Shown: one piece after another, positions 1-9,159 of the stretch
Layout of the letters: every line of letters begins with the position of its first letter
How positions within the stretch are numbered: the first letter of the stretch is position 1
NCBI GenBank assembly: GCA_036250195.1
Contig: JAVHZZ010000002.1
Coordinates: 279,578,960-279,642,959 of the forward strand
Direction of reading: 5' to 3'
Length of the DNA: 64,000 nucleotides
Source of the DNA: Mixophyes australis
Taxonomy: Eukaryota; Chordata; Amphibia; Anura; Limnodynastidae
The notes under the pieces: model-generated
Databases searched by the model: none
What the model was told of the DNA's origin: nothing
What the model saw: only the letters and a program-made list of their open reading frames with translations
Made by a program: the position numbers and the translations under genes

Positions 1-131
1 ACTGCAGGTGATACAATGAATAAGTAACATTGATAGTGTGATAGCAGATTAGTTATCATCAGTGAGCCTTGCTATCAGTAAGTATTCAGTATTAGAAGCA
101 CTGTAATAAATGTAGCCTCATGTCTATTTGT
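1..131. other. 5' flank of the provirus
   Basis: AT-rich DNA with no recognisable gene or repeat. It does not resemble the hAT sequence that flanks the other side of the provirus. Confidence 0.5.
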
Positions 132-745
132 TGTCGAGGTCAGCAAATTGGATAAAGTCATTTCAATTAAAGTTGAGCAAACTTGGTTGTCTTTGTCTGA
201 AAAGATGCGTACGGTACGCTACGGCGTATAAGGGCACGCTATGGCGTGGAAGGGCGTACGCAGCTGCACCACGTGGCAGCAACAGTATTTGGTCTTTTAC
301 CATACATTCGCACAAACATGCATACTTGTAAAATAGTACACACTAATGGTAGTTGCAACACATGGTCATTTATGTCGAAATATAGTAGTATTTATGTTTT
401 ATATTAAAGTTATATGCATATTAGTGAAATATATAGAACAGGTTGAAGGAATCATATCATATGTGGTATCATAATAAACCTCTTAACATTTGACACTGTT
501 TGGTTCACTCTGCGAAAGAATCGCAGAGTGCATACGCAAGTTATGAATGATAGGGAATTATGGACTACTTAAGACTAAGGGATCTTGGCGGGAAGAGCCA
601 AGCATACCCCCTGGAGAGATGAAACCCTCCTTTGGATTCCTTAGGATGAACCAGCCAATGATTGACGACCCCCTGGACATTCCTGAGACCCGGACCAATA
701 GATGCAAGCTATACCATCTTCTTTGTATTACTAGATTTGATTGTG

Positions 746-753
746 TATATAAG
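746..753 (+). promoter_or_regulatory. TATA box of the 5' LTR
   Basis: TATATAAG, about 150 bp before the polyadenylation signal and conserved at 9765-9772 in the 3' LTR. It is the probable core promoter of the viral RNA, which would start about 25-30 bp downstream. Confidence 0.8.
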
Positions 754-896
754 CAGCAGCTTGTGATCCAGAGTGCAGACATTTTGTCCCCAGACTTCAG
801 GATTGAATGACTGCACTGGATCCAGAGCGCCTGCGATAAGTAACGGCTGTATTTACTATTACTTCGCTTGAGCATATATATATTCTATTATTTGCG

Positions 897-902
897 AATA
901 AA
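897..902 (+). promoter_or_regulatory. Polyadenylation signal in the 5' LTR
   Basis: AATAAA near the R/U5 border, with its twin at 9916-9921 in the 3' LTR, where it would end viral transcripts. Confidence 0.8.
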
Positions 903-976
903 TCTCTGTGCTTTGGAAACACAACTCGAGGTTCGACAATCGTTATTGGTTAGCGACAATACGCACATAACAATTT

Positions 977-987
977 TGGGGGCTCGT
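977..987 (+). other. Primer binding site, tRNA-Pro-like
   Basis: TGGGGGCTCGT begins four bases after the LTR. These 11 bases agree with the start of the proline-tRNA primer site used by gammaretroviruses. The following bases (GAGCTTT) do not, so either the site has decayed or another tRNA is the primer. Confidence 0.65.
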
Positions 988-1987
988 GAGCTTTGGAGGT
1001 TTCGTTGCCGATGATACGCAAGACCAACGGATTTCGGTTCCTCAACAAAGGGTGGAGACGCGTCACAAACGGGTAAGAACGCATGGTGTTCAAAACCTGA
1101 ATTTTACTCTGTGTTGCGAAACCGAATGTCCGTTTTGCATTATCTAGGGCACGCTAACTAGAACCTAGGGACAAAAGAGAAAACTGTTTCTTTTTTCTGT
1201 CATTGTGCGTTTTAAATGTATTGCATTGCTTAGCGTATGTGTATTTCCTGCTGTGCGTACGCGAACTTCCGGTAGACTTACCACGTGGTTAAACAATCGT
1301 TTTGATAGTTATTGTACATGTATAGTATAATTACTTGTGAAAGCCTCTGAGATATTATTACTGTTGTTGGGAACTTTTAATTTTCTGCGCAGAAAAGGTG
1401 TATAGTGTGTGATGTTGTAACGTAGATACACTTTTTTATTGTGGATTGTGCTCAGTTGCTGTCTGACGAGGCGGATTGCCCAACTGAAGGACGGTATACA
1501 GGGCAGGTATACCGAATGCGAAAACCGGGTTTTCGCAAAGCGCTACCAATAGATCGCAAGGTTTGCTAATAATTAGTATTGGTAGGCAGTGCGATCCGAT
1601 CGCACCGTTAGTGCGAATTGGTGAAGCAGCTAGGAGGAATTATACTGGAAAGGCAGGTTGATTGTATTAACTTGCGCTCCCAGCGATAATAAACTTAGCA
1701 GATTTTTGTGGTTGAGCCAGGGTATCGAGGAGCTGATAGCCCTTGGGGCCCACAGTGATATTTCTGTATTAGGGATCCTCGCCAGGGGCGAGAAAAGCGA
1801 GTGAACGCGGCTAAAGGAAATACGTTCACCGAGCATTATAGATCTCTAGCGGTGAGTATAGCAACAGAGTTGAAATTATTAGGTGGAAAGAACAGAGCAT
1901 TGCGGTGTGTCTGTATTTCACATTTGGCCGGAAGGAACAGAGCATTGCGGTGTGTCTGTGTTCCGGGTAGAAGGTATATTGTTCAAC
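988..1987 (+). other. Retroviral 5' leader
   Basis: About 1 kb without a convincing gene, where the splice donor and packaging signal of a simple retrovirus would lie. A 24-bp direct repeat occurs at 1891-1914 and 1936-1959. An open frame runs from 1883 into gag without a stop, so an N-terminally extended Gag is conceivable, but the myristoylation-type start at 1988 is preferred. Confidence 0.6.
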
Positions 1988-3607
1988 ATGGGTGCTAAGC
2001 ATACGCTAGAGATGGTCAGTGTACTGCCTAAGGAAGGCCCTATTGGTTCAGCGAAGTTTCTCATGTGTAAGAAATATGGTGCATACGCAACTGTGTATTG
2101 TGACACGTGGGTCAAGATGACCAAAACTTGTGATAGGCCTTTCCCAACAATAGGAAGTTTTAATGCAGAGGTACTAAATACCGTAAAAGTTAAAGTATGG
2201 TTGATTACCTCAACGAAAGTGAGGAATAAACATAATGATTGTTTAAAATTGTGGCAAATGGAAGGTAACACGTGGCAGAGCAGCGAATGCAAACCGGAAG
2301 TAGGCGTGACGAAAAGCGCGCGCAAGGCGGATGTAACCATTGCGAAGCGTGGCGAACTCAGCGCAAGCGCGCCCCCGCCACCTTATGTGGCGGGAGGGGT
2401 AAGTACAGCCGTTGTTAAAACTGAAAATAGAAAAATTGCTAAGTTGTATCCTGTTTTAAACCAGTTTAAATCAAGTGTATCTGAAAGTGAATATGAACCC
2501 ACTGTGATTTCGGCCATTGCCCATGCCGTTAGTGTACTAGAGGCTCAGCGCAAGTATGAGAAAATGGCTGAGATAGGTGAGAGTAGCGTGATCACTAGGA
2601 GTGAAAGCGCTCTAAATCTAGGACCAGTAAATCCTGTAGTGTCTCCTGAAGTCAGTGTACCAGAGGGTGCGTTCCCGGTCCGCACAATATCAGTTCCCAA
2701 TGGGAAACCGGATAAGGATGGTGTAGTTCCTTTAAGAAATGTTACAATGCATTGTCCCTGGACTAGATCAGAATTACGTTCCATTATGACTGAATTCCCA
2801 GATCCTAGAAAAGAGTTAGCTAAATGTCAGAAATTTGTTAAAGACTTAGGAAATGCTCACGAACCAACCAGTAAGGATTGGCGGGTAGTGTTGAGGGCGT
2901 GTCTTCCTCCCAATACTAACATACAAAAATTTATTGAAGATTGTTTGTTGGAGGAAGATGACACCTTGACTGATGAGATTAACCAACGGAATATAGAACA
3001 AATTGTCAAACACTTAGCCATCTGTTTTCCAGTAGTAGTAAATTGGAGTAAGATTTTCACCATTAAACAAAAGGATAGTGAAACTGCCTCAGATTACTTT
3101 GCTAGAGCTATAACAGCGATTGCACGATTCACTGGGATATCCAACATAAGTGAGGATCCACATCACAGAGAGGTAGCTGTAGGAGTACTGATGGACGGCC
3201 TTAGAGAAAATTTAAAGACGAGGGTACAAACCACATTACCTAATTGGAGAGGCGTCACGGTAGACTCTCTTAGGGAGTCTGCTGTGGAGCATGACAAGAA
3301 CCTTTTTAGAAAAAGGGAAGAGAAAAGTGATAGGTTAATGACGGTAAGTATACAGGCTCTAGAAGGGGTGCATACACGACCACCAGCATACAACCCATAT
3401 AACAGGAAACCTAAAGTGATCAGGTGTTTCAACTGTAATGAGGAAGGACATTACGCTAGAGAGTGTAAAAAGGAAAGACTCAATACACAGAAAGGTGGGT
3501 CACATAGATATCCTCCAAGGAGGGATTCACATAGACTAGAAGACTCACATCTACCCGCGCATATTACGGCAGCAAATGCTGCGCGGGAAATCAATAGTCA
3601 GCGGTAG
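1988..3607 (+). CDS. gag: Retroviral Gag polyprotein
   Basis: 539 residues forming the matrix, capsid and nucleocapsid of the particle. The start at 1988 is chosen because the product begins Met-Gly-Ala-Lys, a classic N-myristoylation site for membrane targeting; an upstream in-frame ATG at 1883 adds 35 residues without that signal. A PPPPY late-domain motif lies at residues 129-133. The capsid region follows from about residue 255. One CX2CX4HX4C zinc knuckle is at residues 480-493, as in gammaretroviruses; other genera often have two. The tail is basic. The gene ends in UAG with the pol frame continuing directly after it. No frameshift or internal stop is visible, which is notable for an endogenous copy. 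Confidence 0.93.
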   Translation: MGAKHTLEMVSVLPKEGPIGSAKFLMCKKYGAYATVYCDTWVKMTKTCDRPFPTIGSFNAEVLNTVKVKVWLITSTKVRNKHNDCLKLWQMEGNTWQSSECKPEVGVTKSARKADVTIAKRGELSASAPPPPYVAGGVSTAVVKTENRKIAKLYPVLNQFKSSVSESEYEPTVISAIAHAVSVLEAQRKYEKMAEIGESSVITRSESALNLGPVNPVVSPEVSVPEGAFPVRTISVPNGKPDKDGVVPLRNVTMHCPWTRSELRSIMTEFPDPRKELAKCQKFVKDLGNAHEPTSKDWRVVLRACLPPNTNIQKFIEDCLLEEDDTLTDEINQRNIEQIVKHLAICFPVVVNWSKIFTIKQKDSETASDYFARAITAIARFTGISNISEDPHHREVAVGVLMDGLRENLKTRVQTTLPNWRGVTVDSLRESAVEHDKNLFRKREEKSDRLMTVSIQALEGVHTRPPAYNPYNRKPKVIRCFNCNEEGHYARECKKERLNTQKGGSHRYPPRRDSHRLEDSHLPAHITAANAAREINSQR

Positions 3608-3637
3608 GGGTCAGGTCATACCTGTAGTCTACAGCCA
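3605..3637 (+). promoter_or_regulatory. Gag-Pol stop-codon readthrough site
   Basis: The gag stop is UAG followed by GGG, and there is no further stop in that frame through pol. This layout matches the known gammaretroviral strategy, in which a small share of ribosomes decode UAG as an amino acid. Whether a downstream pseudoknot exists was not computed. Confidence 0.75.
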
Positions 3638-6600
3638 GTGAGGTTAACTGAGAGTCAGAGTGAAGAACCAACAATGATAGTTGACATAGCTGGTAGGAAA
3701 CAAACTTTTCTTGTAGATACAGGGGCGGCCCGATCTGTGATAACCTCTCCTTTCAACCTACAGGTGACCAGTAAAACTATTCCAGCTATGGTGGTAACGG
3801 GAAAAGTGTTACATTATCCTCTAACTAAACCCGCCGAAGTTACTATCGGGCCTCTGCATACTAAGCATTCGTTTCTCTTGGCTGCAGCGGCTCCTACTAA
3901 CTTGCTAGGGAGAGACTTGTTATGTAAAATGGGATGTGTCATATACTGTATTTCTGATGGTGTGTTCTTAGATATGCCGGAGAAGGTCGCACATGAGGTA
4001 CAGGATATATTGGACACCCCTCAAAGGTTAATGTTACACTCTACTGTTATAGAACAAAGTCCATCTCAAGTAAAGGGGATGTTGCTGGGAATACCAGGTT
4101 CCCTATGGACCAGAGATGGACAGGACACTGGACTGATGGCAAACGTAGCCCCTGTCATGGTCAATCTAAAAAGTGGTAGGATAGCTCCAAAAATCCCACA
4201 GTATCCATTAAAATCGGAGGTGGAACTAGGGGTATATCCTGTTATTGAGAGGCTGTTACAACAAGGGATTTTAATTGGTACAGCCAGTACAGCAAATAGT
4301 CCCATTTTCCCTGTGAAGAAGAGTGGGGGGAGGGGCTATAGATTAGTCCAGGACTTAAGGGGAATTAACAAAGTTCTTGAGAGCCAATTCCCCGTAGTGC
4401 CGAATCCAGCTGTCATCCTCATGCAGATTCCACCGTCTGCCAGTCATTTTACTGTCATTGATCTATGTTCTGCTTTCTTTTCAGTCCCTCTTCACCCTGA
4501 CTACCAATACCTTTTTGCATTCTCCTACAGGGGAGTGCAATACACATGGACCAGACTACCCCAGGGGTTCATTGACAGTCCCAGTATTTTCTCCCAAGCC
4601 TTACATGGCTGTTTGCAATCCTTTCAACCCCACAATGGGTCTGTTCTAATTCAATATGTGGACGATTTGTTGTTGTGCTCTGATTCTTTTATGTCATGTT
4701 TGCATGATACTAAATTGTTGTTGCTTCATCTTTCACAAACAGGGCACAAGGTGGCAAAGGATAAATTACAGCCATGTCAGACTAAGGTCAAATACTTAGG
4801 ACACTGCCTCACTAAGGGGCTAAGACACCTGACAACCGACAGAATTGAGGCCATACAACACATGACCCTGCCGCAGAGCCAGAAGCAGATTCGTACTTTC
4901 TTGGGGATGTGTGGATACTGTAGGTCCTGGATCCCAGGTTTTTCTATTCTAGCATTACCATTGCAGGAGCTAGTCTCTTCCTCAAAACCAGAGCGTGTTG
5001 TACACACAGAAGAGTCAGAGCAAGCGTTCTTTAACCTTAAAGATAGTCTGACAAGAGCACCTGCATTGGGAATACCTGATTATGAAAAGCCTTTTGAGCT
5101 ATTTTGTACAGAAGCTGATGGCTGTGCAGCAGGTGTCCTCGCACAGAAACATGGTGATGCTAGCAGACCGGTAGCATACTACAGTGCACAATTAGACAAT
5201 GTGGCAAGGTCACTCCCAACATGTCTCAGAAGTGTAGCAGCAACGGCCCTTTTAGTAAGTAAGAGCGAAGATGTAGTATTAAATCATAATTCAACCATCT
5301 ATACACCCCATGCTGTATCAGCTCTGTTAAATTCAGCCCAAACCAGACATGTTTCTTCAGCTAGATTCACAAAGTGGGAACTAGCCCTGATGGCACCCTC
5401 AAACATCACCATCAAACGATGTAGCACCTTAAATCCAGCTACATACCTTCCGTATGTGTCTCAAGAGGCACAAAGGGTGGAAGGTGAGGAGACCCTGGTT
5501 GATGATGAGTTAGGCAAGAATACTGACACGCATGACTGTATGGAACACCTGAATCAGACCTTTACTGCAAGGCCCGACATACGTGACACCCCCTTAGAAA
5601 ATGTAGATTTTACGTTTTATACAGACGGAAGTTGCCATAGACAGACAGAGACAGGAGAGCTATGTACTGGTTACGCTGTTGTAGACGACCAGGATGTGGT
5701 AGAAGCTGAACCCCTTGGTCCACCTCACTCAGCCCAGGTGGCGGAACTAGTAGCACTAAGGAGAGCGTGTGAGTTGGCAGAGGGTAAATCAGCCAATATA
5801 TTTACTGACTCTAGGTACGCCTTCGGGGTAGTGCAAGATTTTGGGGCCCTTTGGCGTCTTAGAAAGTTAACGACAGCAGCAGGTACACCAGTAGCACACT
5901 CACAACACATAAAAGGACTTCTGACAGCGATACAGTTACCCAGAACAGTAGCCGTCATAAAGTGCAAAGCCCATACCTTTGAAGAAGACCCAGTGTCATT
6001 GGGCAACAACAGGGCAGACGAAGCTGCTAAATGGGCAGCAGGGCAACCTATGACTGTATCGACCGAGACTATGATGGTTTTTCAGACATTAGACACGCAG
6101 AAATTAATTGAAATGCAGGATTTGTGTTCCCTGCAGGAGAAGGCGGTCTGGAAGGCGAAGGGATGTGGTCAAGAGTCCTCAGGACTCTGGAGGGATGGAC
6201 AAGGTAAGCCTGTAGCTCCCCGAACATACTATCCAAGCCTGGCTGAAGCAGCACACGGCCTGACTCACCTGGGTAAAGAAGGTATGTGCAAACTGGTGAG
6301 AGCATACTGGTGTGCTCCCGGATTTTCCTCTCAAGCTGGTAAGAAAGCAATGTCATGTCTTACTTGTTTGAGGAAAAATGTTGGGAAAACTATTCCAACT
6401 GAGCCATCCCACATCCCTCCTACAGACGGACCTTTTCAGGTAATACAAACTGACTATATCCAATTACCACCGTGCAGGAATCTAAAGTATGTGTTAGTGT
6501 GTATTGATGTGTTTTCCGGTTGGGTAGAAGCATATCCGGCAGCCACTAATACTGCTGTGTTCACTGCAAAGAAAATTGTACAAGACTTTGTGTGTAGGTT

Positions 6601-7282
6601 CGGTATCCCTAGAATCATTGAAAGTGATAGGGGTACCCATTTTACTGGTGATATCTTCCAAAATATGTGTAAACTCATGGGAATCAGTAGCAGACTTCAC
6701 ACCCCTTACCGACCACAAGCCAGTGGTAAGGTGGAGAGAGTAAACGGTACTATAAAGAACAAGCTAGGTAAGATAATGGCTGAAACTGGGTTGGCATGGC
6801 CTGAGGCTTTGCCGTTGGTCCTCCACAGCATTCGAACCACTCCTAGACCTCCTCTTAATCTGTCCCCCTTTGAGATACTGTTCGGACGACAACCTCATTT
6901 GATCGTGAGTCCACAAGACGACTTGAAGTGTAATAATGAAGTGACTGTACAATATCTTATAAGAATGAGTAGACAGCTAAAACAACAACAACAAAAACTA
7001 AAAATGCTGTCACCTGGTATGCCAGAAACGAACTGTCATGATGTTGAACCTGGAGACTATGTTATGATCCGCAATTTCTTACGTTCAGGTTGTTTAACAG
7101 ACCGTTGGGAAGGCCCGTACCAAGTGCTGCTGACCAGTACTACATCACTGAAGGTTGCAGAGAGAGACACTTGGGTCCATTCCACCCACTGCAGGAGAGT
7201 CCATAATCCGGAGAAAGTGCAAGACAAGACTCAGACCGACGACATAGAGCTGTCACTTGTGAGCCTGTTCCGGGAGACCTAA
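3608..7282 (+). CDS. pol: Retroviral Pol: protease, reverse transcriptase, RNase H, integrase
   Basis: About 1224 codons, read as Gag-Pol through the UAG at 3605; there is no proper ATG near its start. Domains in order: aspartic protease with Asp-Thr-Gly-Ala from 3716; reverse transcriptase with the Tyr-Val-Asp-Asp catalytic motif at 4655-4666; RNase H with its first catalytic Asp at 5624 and a later Thr-Asp-Ser motif near 5806; integrase with an HHCC zinc domain (His pair from 6254, CX2C near 6358-6369); and a DDE core with Asp at 6452, Asp at 6626 and Glu at 6734, the last two 35 residues apart as usual. A C-terminal Gly-Pro-Tyr-type domain near 7110 is typical of class I elements. The frame is intact throughout. 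It copies the RNA genome and inserts the DNA into the host chromosome. Confidence 0.93.
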   Translation, partial: GSGHTCSLQPVRLTESQSEEPTMIVDIAGRKQTFLVDTGAARSVITSPFNLQVTSKTIPAMVVTGKVLHYPLTKPAEVTIGPLHTKHSFLLAAAAPTNLLGRDLLCKMGCVIYCISDGVFLDMPEKVAHEVQDILDTPQRLMLHSTVIEQSPSQVKGMLLGIPGSLWTRDGQDTGLMANVAPVMVNLKSGRIAPKIPQYPLKSEVELGVYPVIERLLQQGILIGTASTANSPIFPVKKSGGRGYRLVQDLRGINKVLESQFPVVPNPAVILMQIPPSASHFTVIDLCSAFFSVPLHPDYQYLFAFSYRGVQYTWTRLPQGFIDSPSIFSQALHGCLQSFQPHNGSVLIQYVDDLLLCSDSFMSCLHDTKLLLLHLSQTGHKVAKDKLQPCQTKVKYLGHCLTKGLRHLTTDRIEAIQHMTLPQSQKQIRTFLGMCGYCRSWIPGFSILALPLQELVSSSKPERVVHTEESEQAFFNLKDSLTRAPALGIPDYEKPFELFCTEADGCAAGVLAQKHGDASRPVAYYSAQLDNVARSLPTCLRSVAATALLVSKSEDVVLNHNSTIYTPHAVSALLNSAQTRHVSSARFTKWELALMAPSNITIKRCSTLNPATYLPYVSQEAQRVEGEETLVDDELGKNTDTHDCMEHLNQTFTARPDIRDTPLENVDFTFYTDGSCHRQTETGELCTGYAVVDDQDVVEAEPLGPPHSAQVAELVALRRACELAEGKSANIFTDSRYAFGVVQDFGALWRLRKLTTAAGTPVAHSQHIKGLLTAIQLPRTVAVIKCKAHTFEEDPVSLGNNRADEAAKWAAGQPMTVSTETMMVFQTLDTQKLIEMQDLCSLQEKAVWKAKGCGQESSGLWRDGQGKPVAPRTYYPSLAEAAHGLTHLGKEGMCKLVRAYWCAPGFSSQAGKKAMSCLTCLRKNVGKTIPTEPSHIPPTDGPFQVIQTDYIQLPPCRNLKYVLVCIDVFSGWVEAYPAATNTAVFTAKKIVQDFVCRFGIPRIIESDRGTHFTGDIFQNMCKLMGISSRLHTPYRPQASGKVERVNGTIKNKLGKIMAETGLAWPEALPLVLHSIRTTPRPPLNLSPFEILFGRQPHLIVSPQDDLKCNNEVTVQYLIRMSRQLKQQQQKLKMLSPGMPETNCHDVEPGDYVMIRNFLRSGCLTDRWEGPYQVLLTSTTSLKVAERDTWVHSTHCRRVHNPEKVQDKTQTDDIELSLVSLFRET

Positions 7283-7339
7283 AGCCTGCAGTTGAGACAC
7301 CTGAACCAGAGATGTTGCCTCAGAACTATCTTTCCAGCG

Positions 7340-9133
7340 ATGGAGTGGCGGTTTTTGTTTTTCTTTTGTTCCAGGATTTTCCTTGTTTGTACTTTTTCTA
7401 GGACATTCTATTTTTGTGAAGGAGGATGGAGGACGGAGGAGAGTTCTGGGAGTGATACGGATGAAATGGAGGCCGAAGAAAAGTTAATAGGATATCCTGA
7501 GCAGCCCATTATCAAACTTGGTCCAGGGGTTATGAAAAGGTCTGCTAGCTCAGGAACTCGGAGGCAGTGTGAGGGGCTATTGTCTGATGAGTATTGTATC
7601 TGCAAGTTCTGCAACTCCCTAGTTGAAGAGAGATGCATCCAACGATGCCAGTCCCCCAGTACTCTGAATATAGACGGGCATCCTTTGGAGGATTATCACT
7701 CCCTGGTGGGTAAGGTGCTAAAACAAACCGAGTGTTGGGTGTGCTCTCACGTGCCTCAAGGGCAGCATAACATAGGACTAGTGCCATTCAATCTAAACAT
7801 ATCCGAAGTACTCGAATTAAGGGGTGGGAGGCCCATAGAAGGGAGGTACAATAACATTAGGTCCCCTAGTCTGACGCTTCGACAATACTCCATAGGCAGA
7901 TCTTTGCTGTGCCTAAACATATCTCATGCAAAGCGCTTGGAGAATTGGGAGGCTGACCTATCAGATCAGACAATGGCTCGCCACACTCATTTTAGAGAGA
8001 GACTCACAAGGTCACTACTAGGCAGGAATGTTGATGAAAGTCACAAGTTAGGGCGTATAACCAAACATAAGAAGGTATCCATTGGAAAAGTCTCTACAGA
8101 TAAATGTGAAAATGTCATTAATGCCGACACGTGTCTAGAGCAGATGGAGACACTAGGCATGGGTAGTTTTATCAAAACTCTGTGTGATATAATTCATGGG
8201 CATACTGTTCCTTATGTTCTCCCTGATGATGTGTATTTTGTTTGTGGAAGGAAAGCTTATTCCTGGGTGACTCCGAGTTCCAAGGGCTTGTGTTTCCTAG
8301 CTAAACTGGTTCCTGAAATCATGACTATTACTCATGAAGAAATGGTAGATATTCACAAGATTACATCACCACCATACATACACACACAGTATGAACACCG
8401 TGGCAAGAGAAATATGATTCCTGGTGAGGAACCCATAGCTACAAAATTGATTAGTGAAACTGCTGGTTTCCAAGTTATGGTTGCTCTAGATCTCACCAGG
8501 ACCGCTCGGGGAACATTAAACTTTAAATATATCCAAGACCTAGCTAAATTAATAGATAATATCACCGAGATGTATGATGACACTTTCAGGTATACTGGAA
8601 GGGAGCTACAAGCGTACAAAAAGGAGTTGGTGCAACATAGACTGGTACTAAATTATCTCACCTCTATTACTGGTGGGTACTGTGTGACACTGGCCACCCA
8701 GTTCGGTGTCAAATGTTGCACGTACATTACTAATAATACTGATGACCCTAAAGAGGTTATAGACCGGAAGATGGATGAAATTTTGCAGCTGAAATGGGAA
8801 TTTCGAAAGAGCCATAATTCTTCGTTATATGAGGTCGGGGAAAAGGTGGCGGGTTGGTTCTCATGGTTGAACCCAGCAAAATGGTTCTCCGGTCTGGAGG
8901 AGTGGGTACAGGAAATGATTGCGAGTGTAGGTAAGCTCCTTCTCCTTATACTGGGTGTCATCTTAGCAATTGGTTTAGTCGTCAAATGTGTTCCTACTGT
9001 GTTGAAGTGTGGAAAACAGTCTCATGGGAGTAACACTGAGAAAGAGACTGAAAGGGTGGTACCAGATACTGAGATCATGGTCTGTGAAGAAGTATTGTAT
9101 AATCCTGAACTTGAAACGGTGATTGGGTTATAG
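7340..9133 (+). CDS. env: Retroviral envelope glycoprotein
   Basis: 597 residues from the ATG at 7340, which opens a strongly hydrophobic, Phe-rich leader suited to a signal peptide. The frame is open further upstream but has no better start. A furin-type Arg-Gly-Lys-Arg site at residues 354-357 divides surface and transmembrane subunits. In the ectodomain a Cys at 448 is followed by a Cys pair at 459-460, a CX10CC spacing rather than the usual CX6CC. A Trp-rich segment precedes a Leu/Ile-rich membrane anchor at about 533-552, followed by a cytoplasmic tail of roughly 45 residues. Translation would come from a spliced RNA. The frame is intact. Family membership is clear from position and layout; receptor and activity cannot be judged. 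Confidence 0.88.
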   Translation: MEWRFLFFFCSRIFLVCTFSRTFYFCEGGWRTEESSGSDTDEMEAEEKLIGYPEQPIIKLGPGVMKRSASSGTRRQCEGLLSDEYCICKFCNSLVEERCIQRCQSPSTLNIDGHPLEDYHSLVGKVLKQTECWVCSHVPQGQHNIGLVPFNLNISEVLELRGGRPIEGRYNNIRSPSLTLRQYSIGRSLLCLNISHAKRLENWEADLSDQTMARHTHFRERLTRSLLGRNVDESHKLGRITKHKKVSIGKVSTDKCENVINADTCLEQMETLGMGSFIKTLCDIIHGHTVPYVLPDDVYFVCGRKAYSWVTPSSKGLCFLAKLVPEIMTITHEEMVDIHKITSPPYIHTQYEHRGKRNMIPGEEPIATKLISETAGFQVMVALDLTRTARGTLNFKYIQDLAKLIDNITEMYDDTFRYTGRELQAYKKELVQHRLVLNYLTSITGGYCVTLATQFGVKCCTYITNNTDDPKEVIDRKMDEILQLKWEFRKSHNSSLYEVGEKVAGWFSWLNPAKWFSGLEEWVQEMIASVGKLLLLILGVILAIGLVVKCVPTVLKCGKQSHGSNTEKETERVVPDTEIMVCEEVLYNPELETVIGL

Positions 9134-9147
9134 TTTATTACACTATC

Positions 9148-9159
9148 AAAGGGTGGAAC
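9148..9159 (+). other. Polypurine tract
   Basis: AAAGGGTGGAAC directly abuts the 3' LTR, the place and composition expected for the primer of plus-strand DNA synthesis. Confidence 0.85.

Larger units (their letters stand above)
132..972 (+). repeat. 5' LTR
   Basis: 841 bp, starting TGTCG and ending AACA, matching 9160-9991. U3 holds a CpG-rich cluster at 206-262, unusual in this AT-rich window. A TATA box and a polyadenylation signal are present. U3 differs clearly from the 3' LTR, whereas R/U5 is almost identical. Confidence 0.93.

Noticed and set aside
1883..1987. Longer Gag starting at the ATG at 1883
   Set aside because: The extension is made of the 24-bp leader repeat and would bury the Met-Gly myristoylation signal at 1988. 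It is kept only as a possibility.
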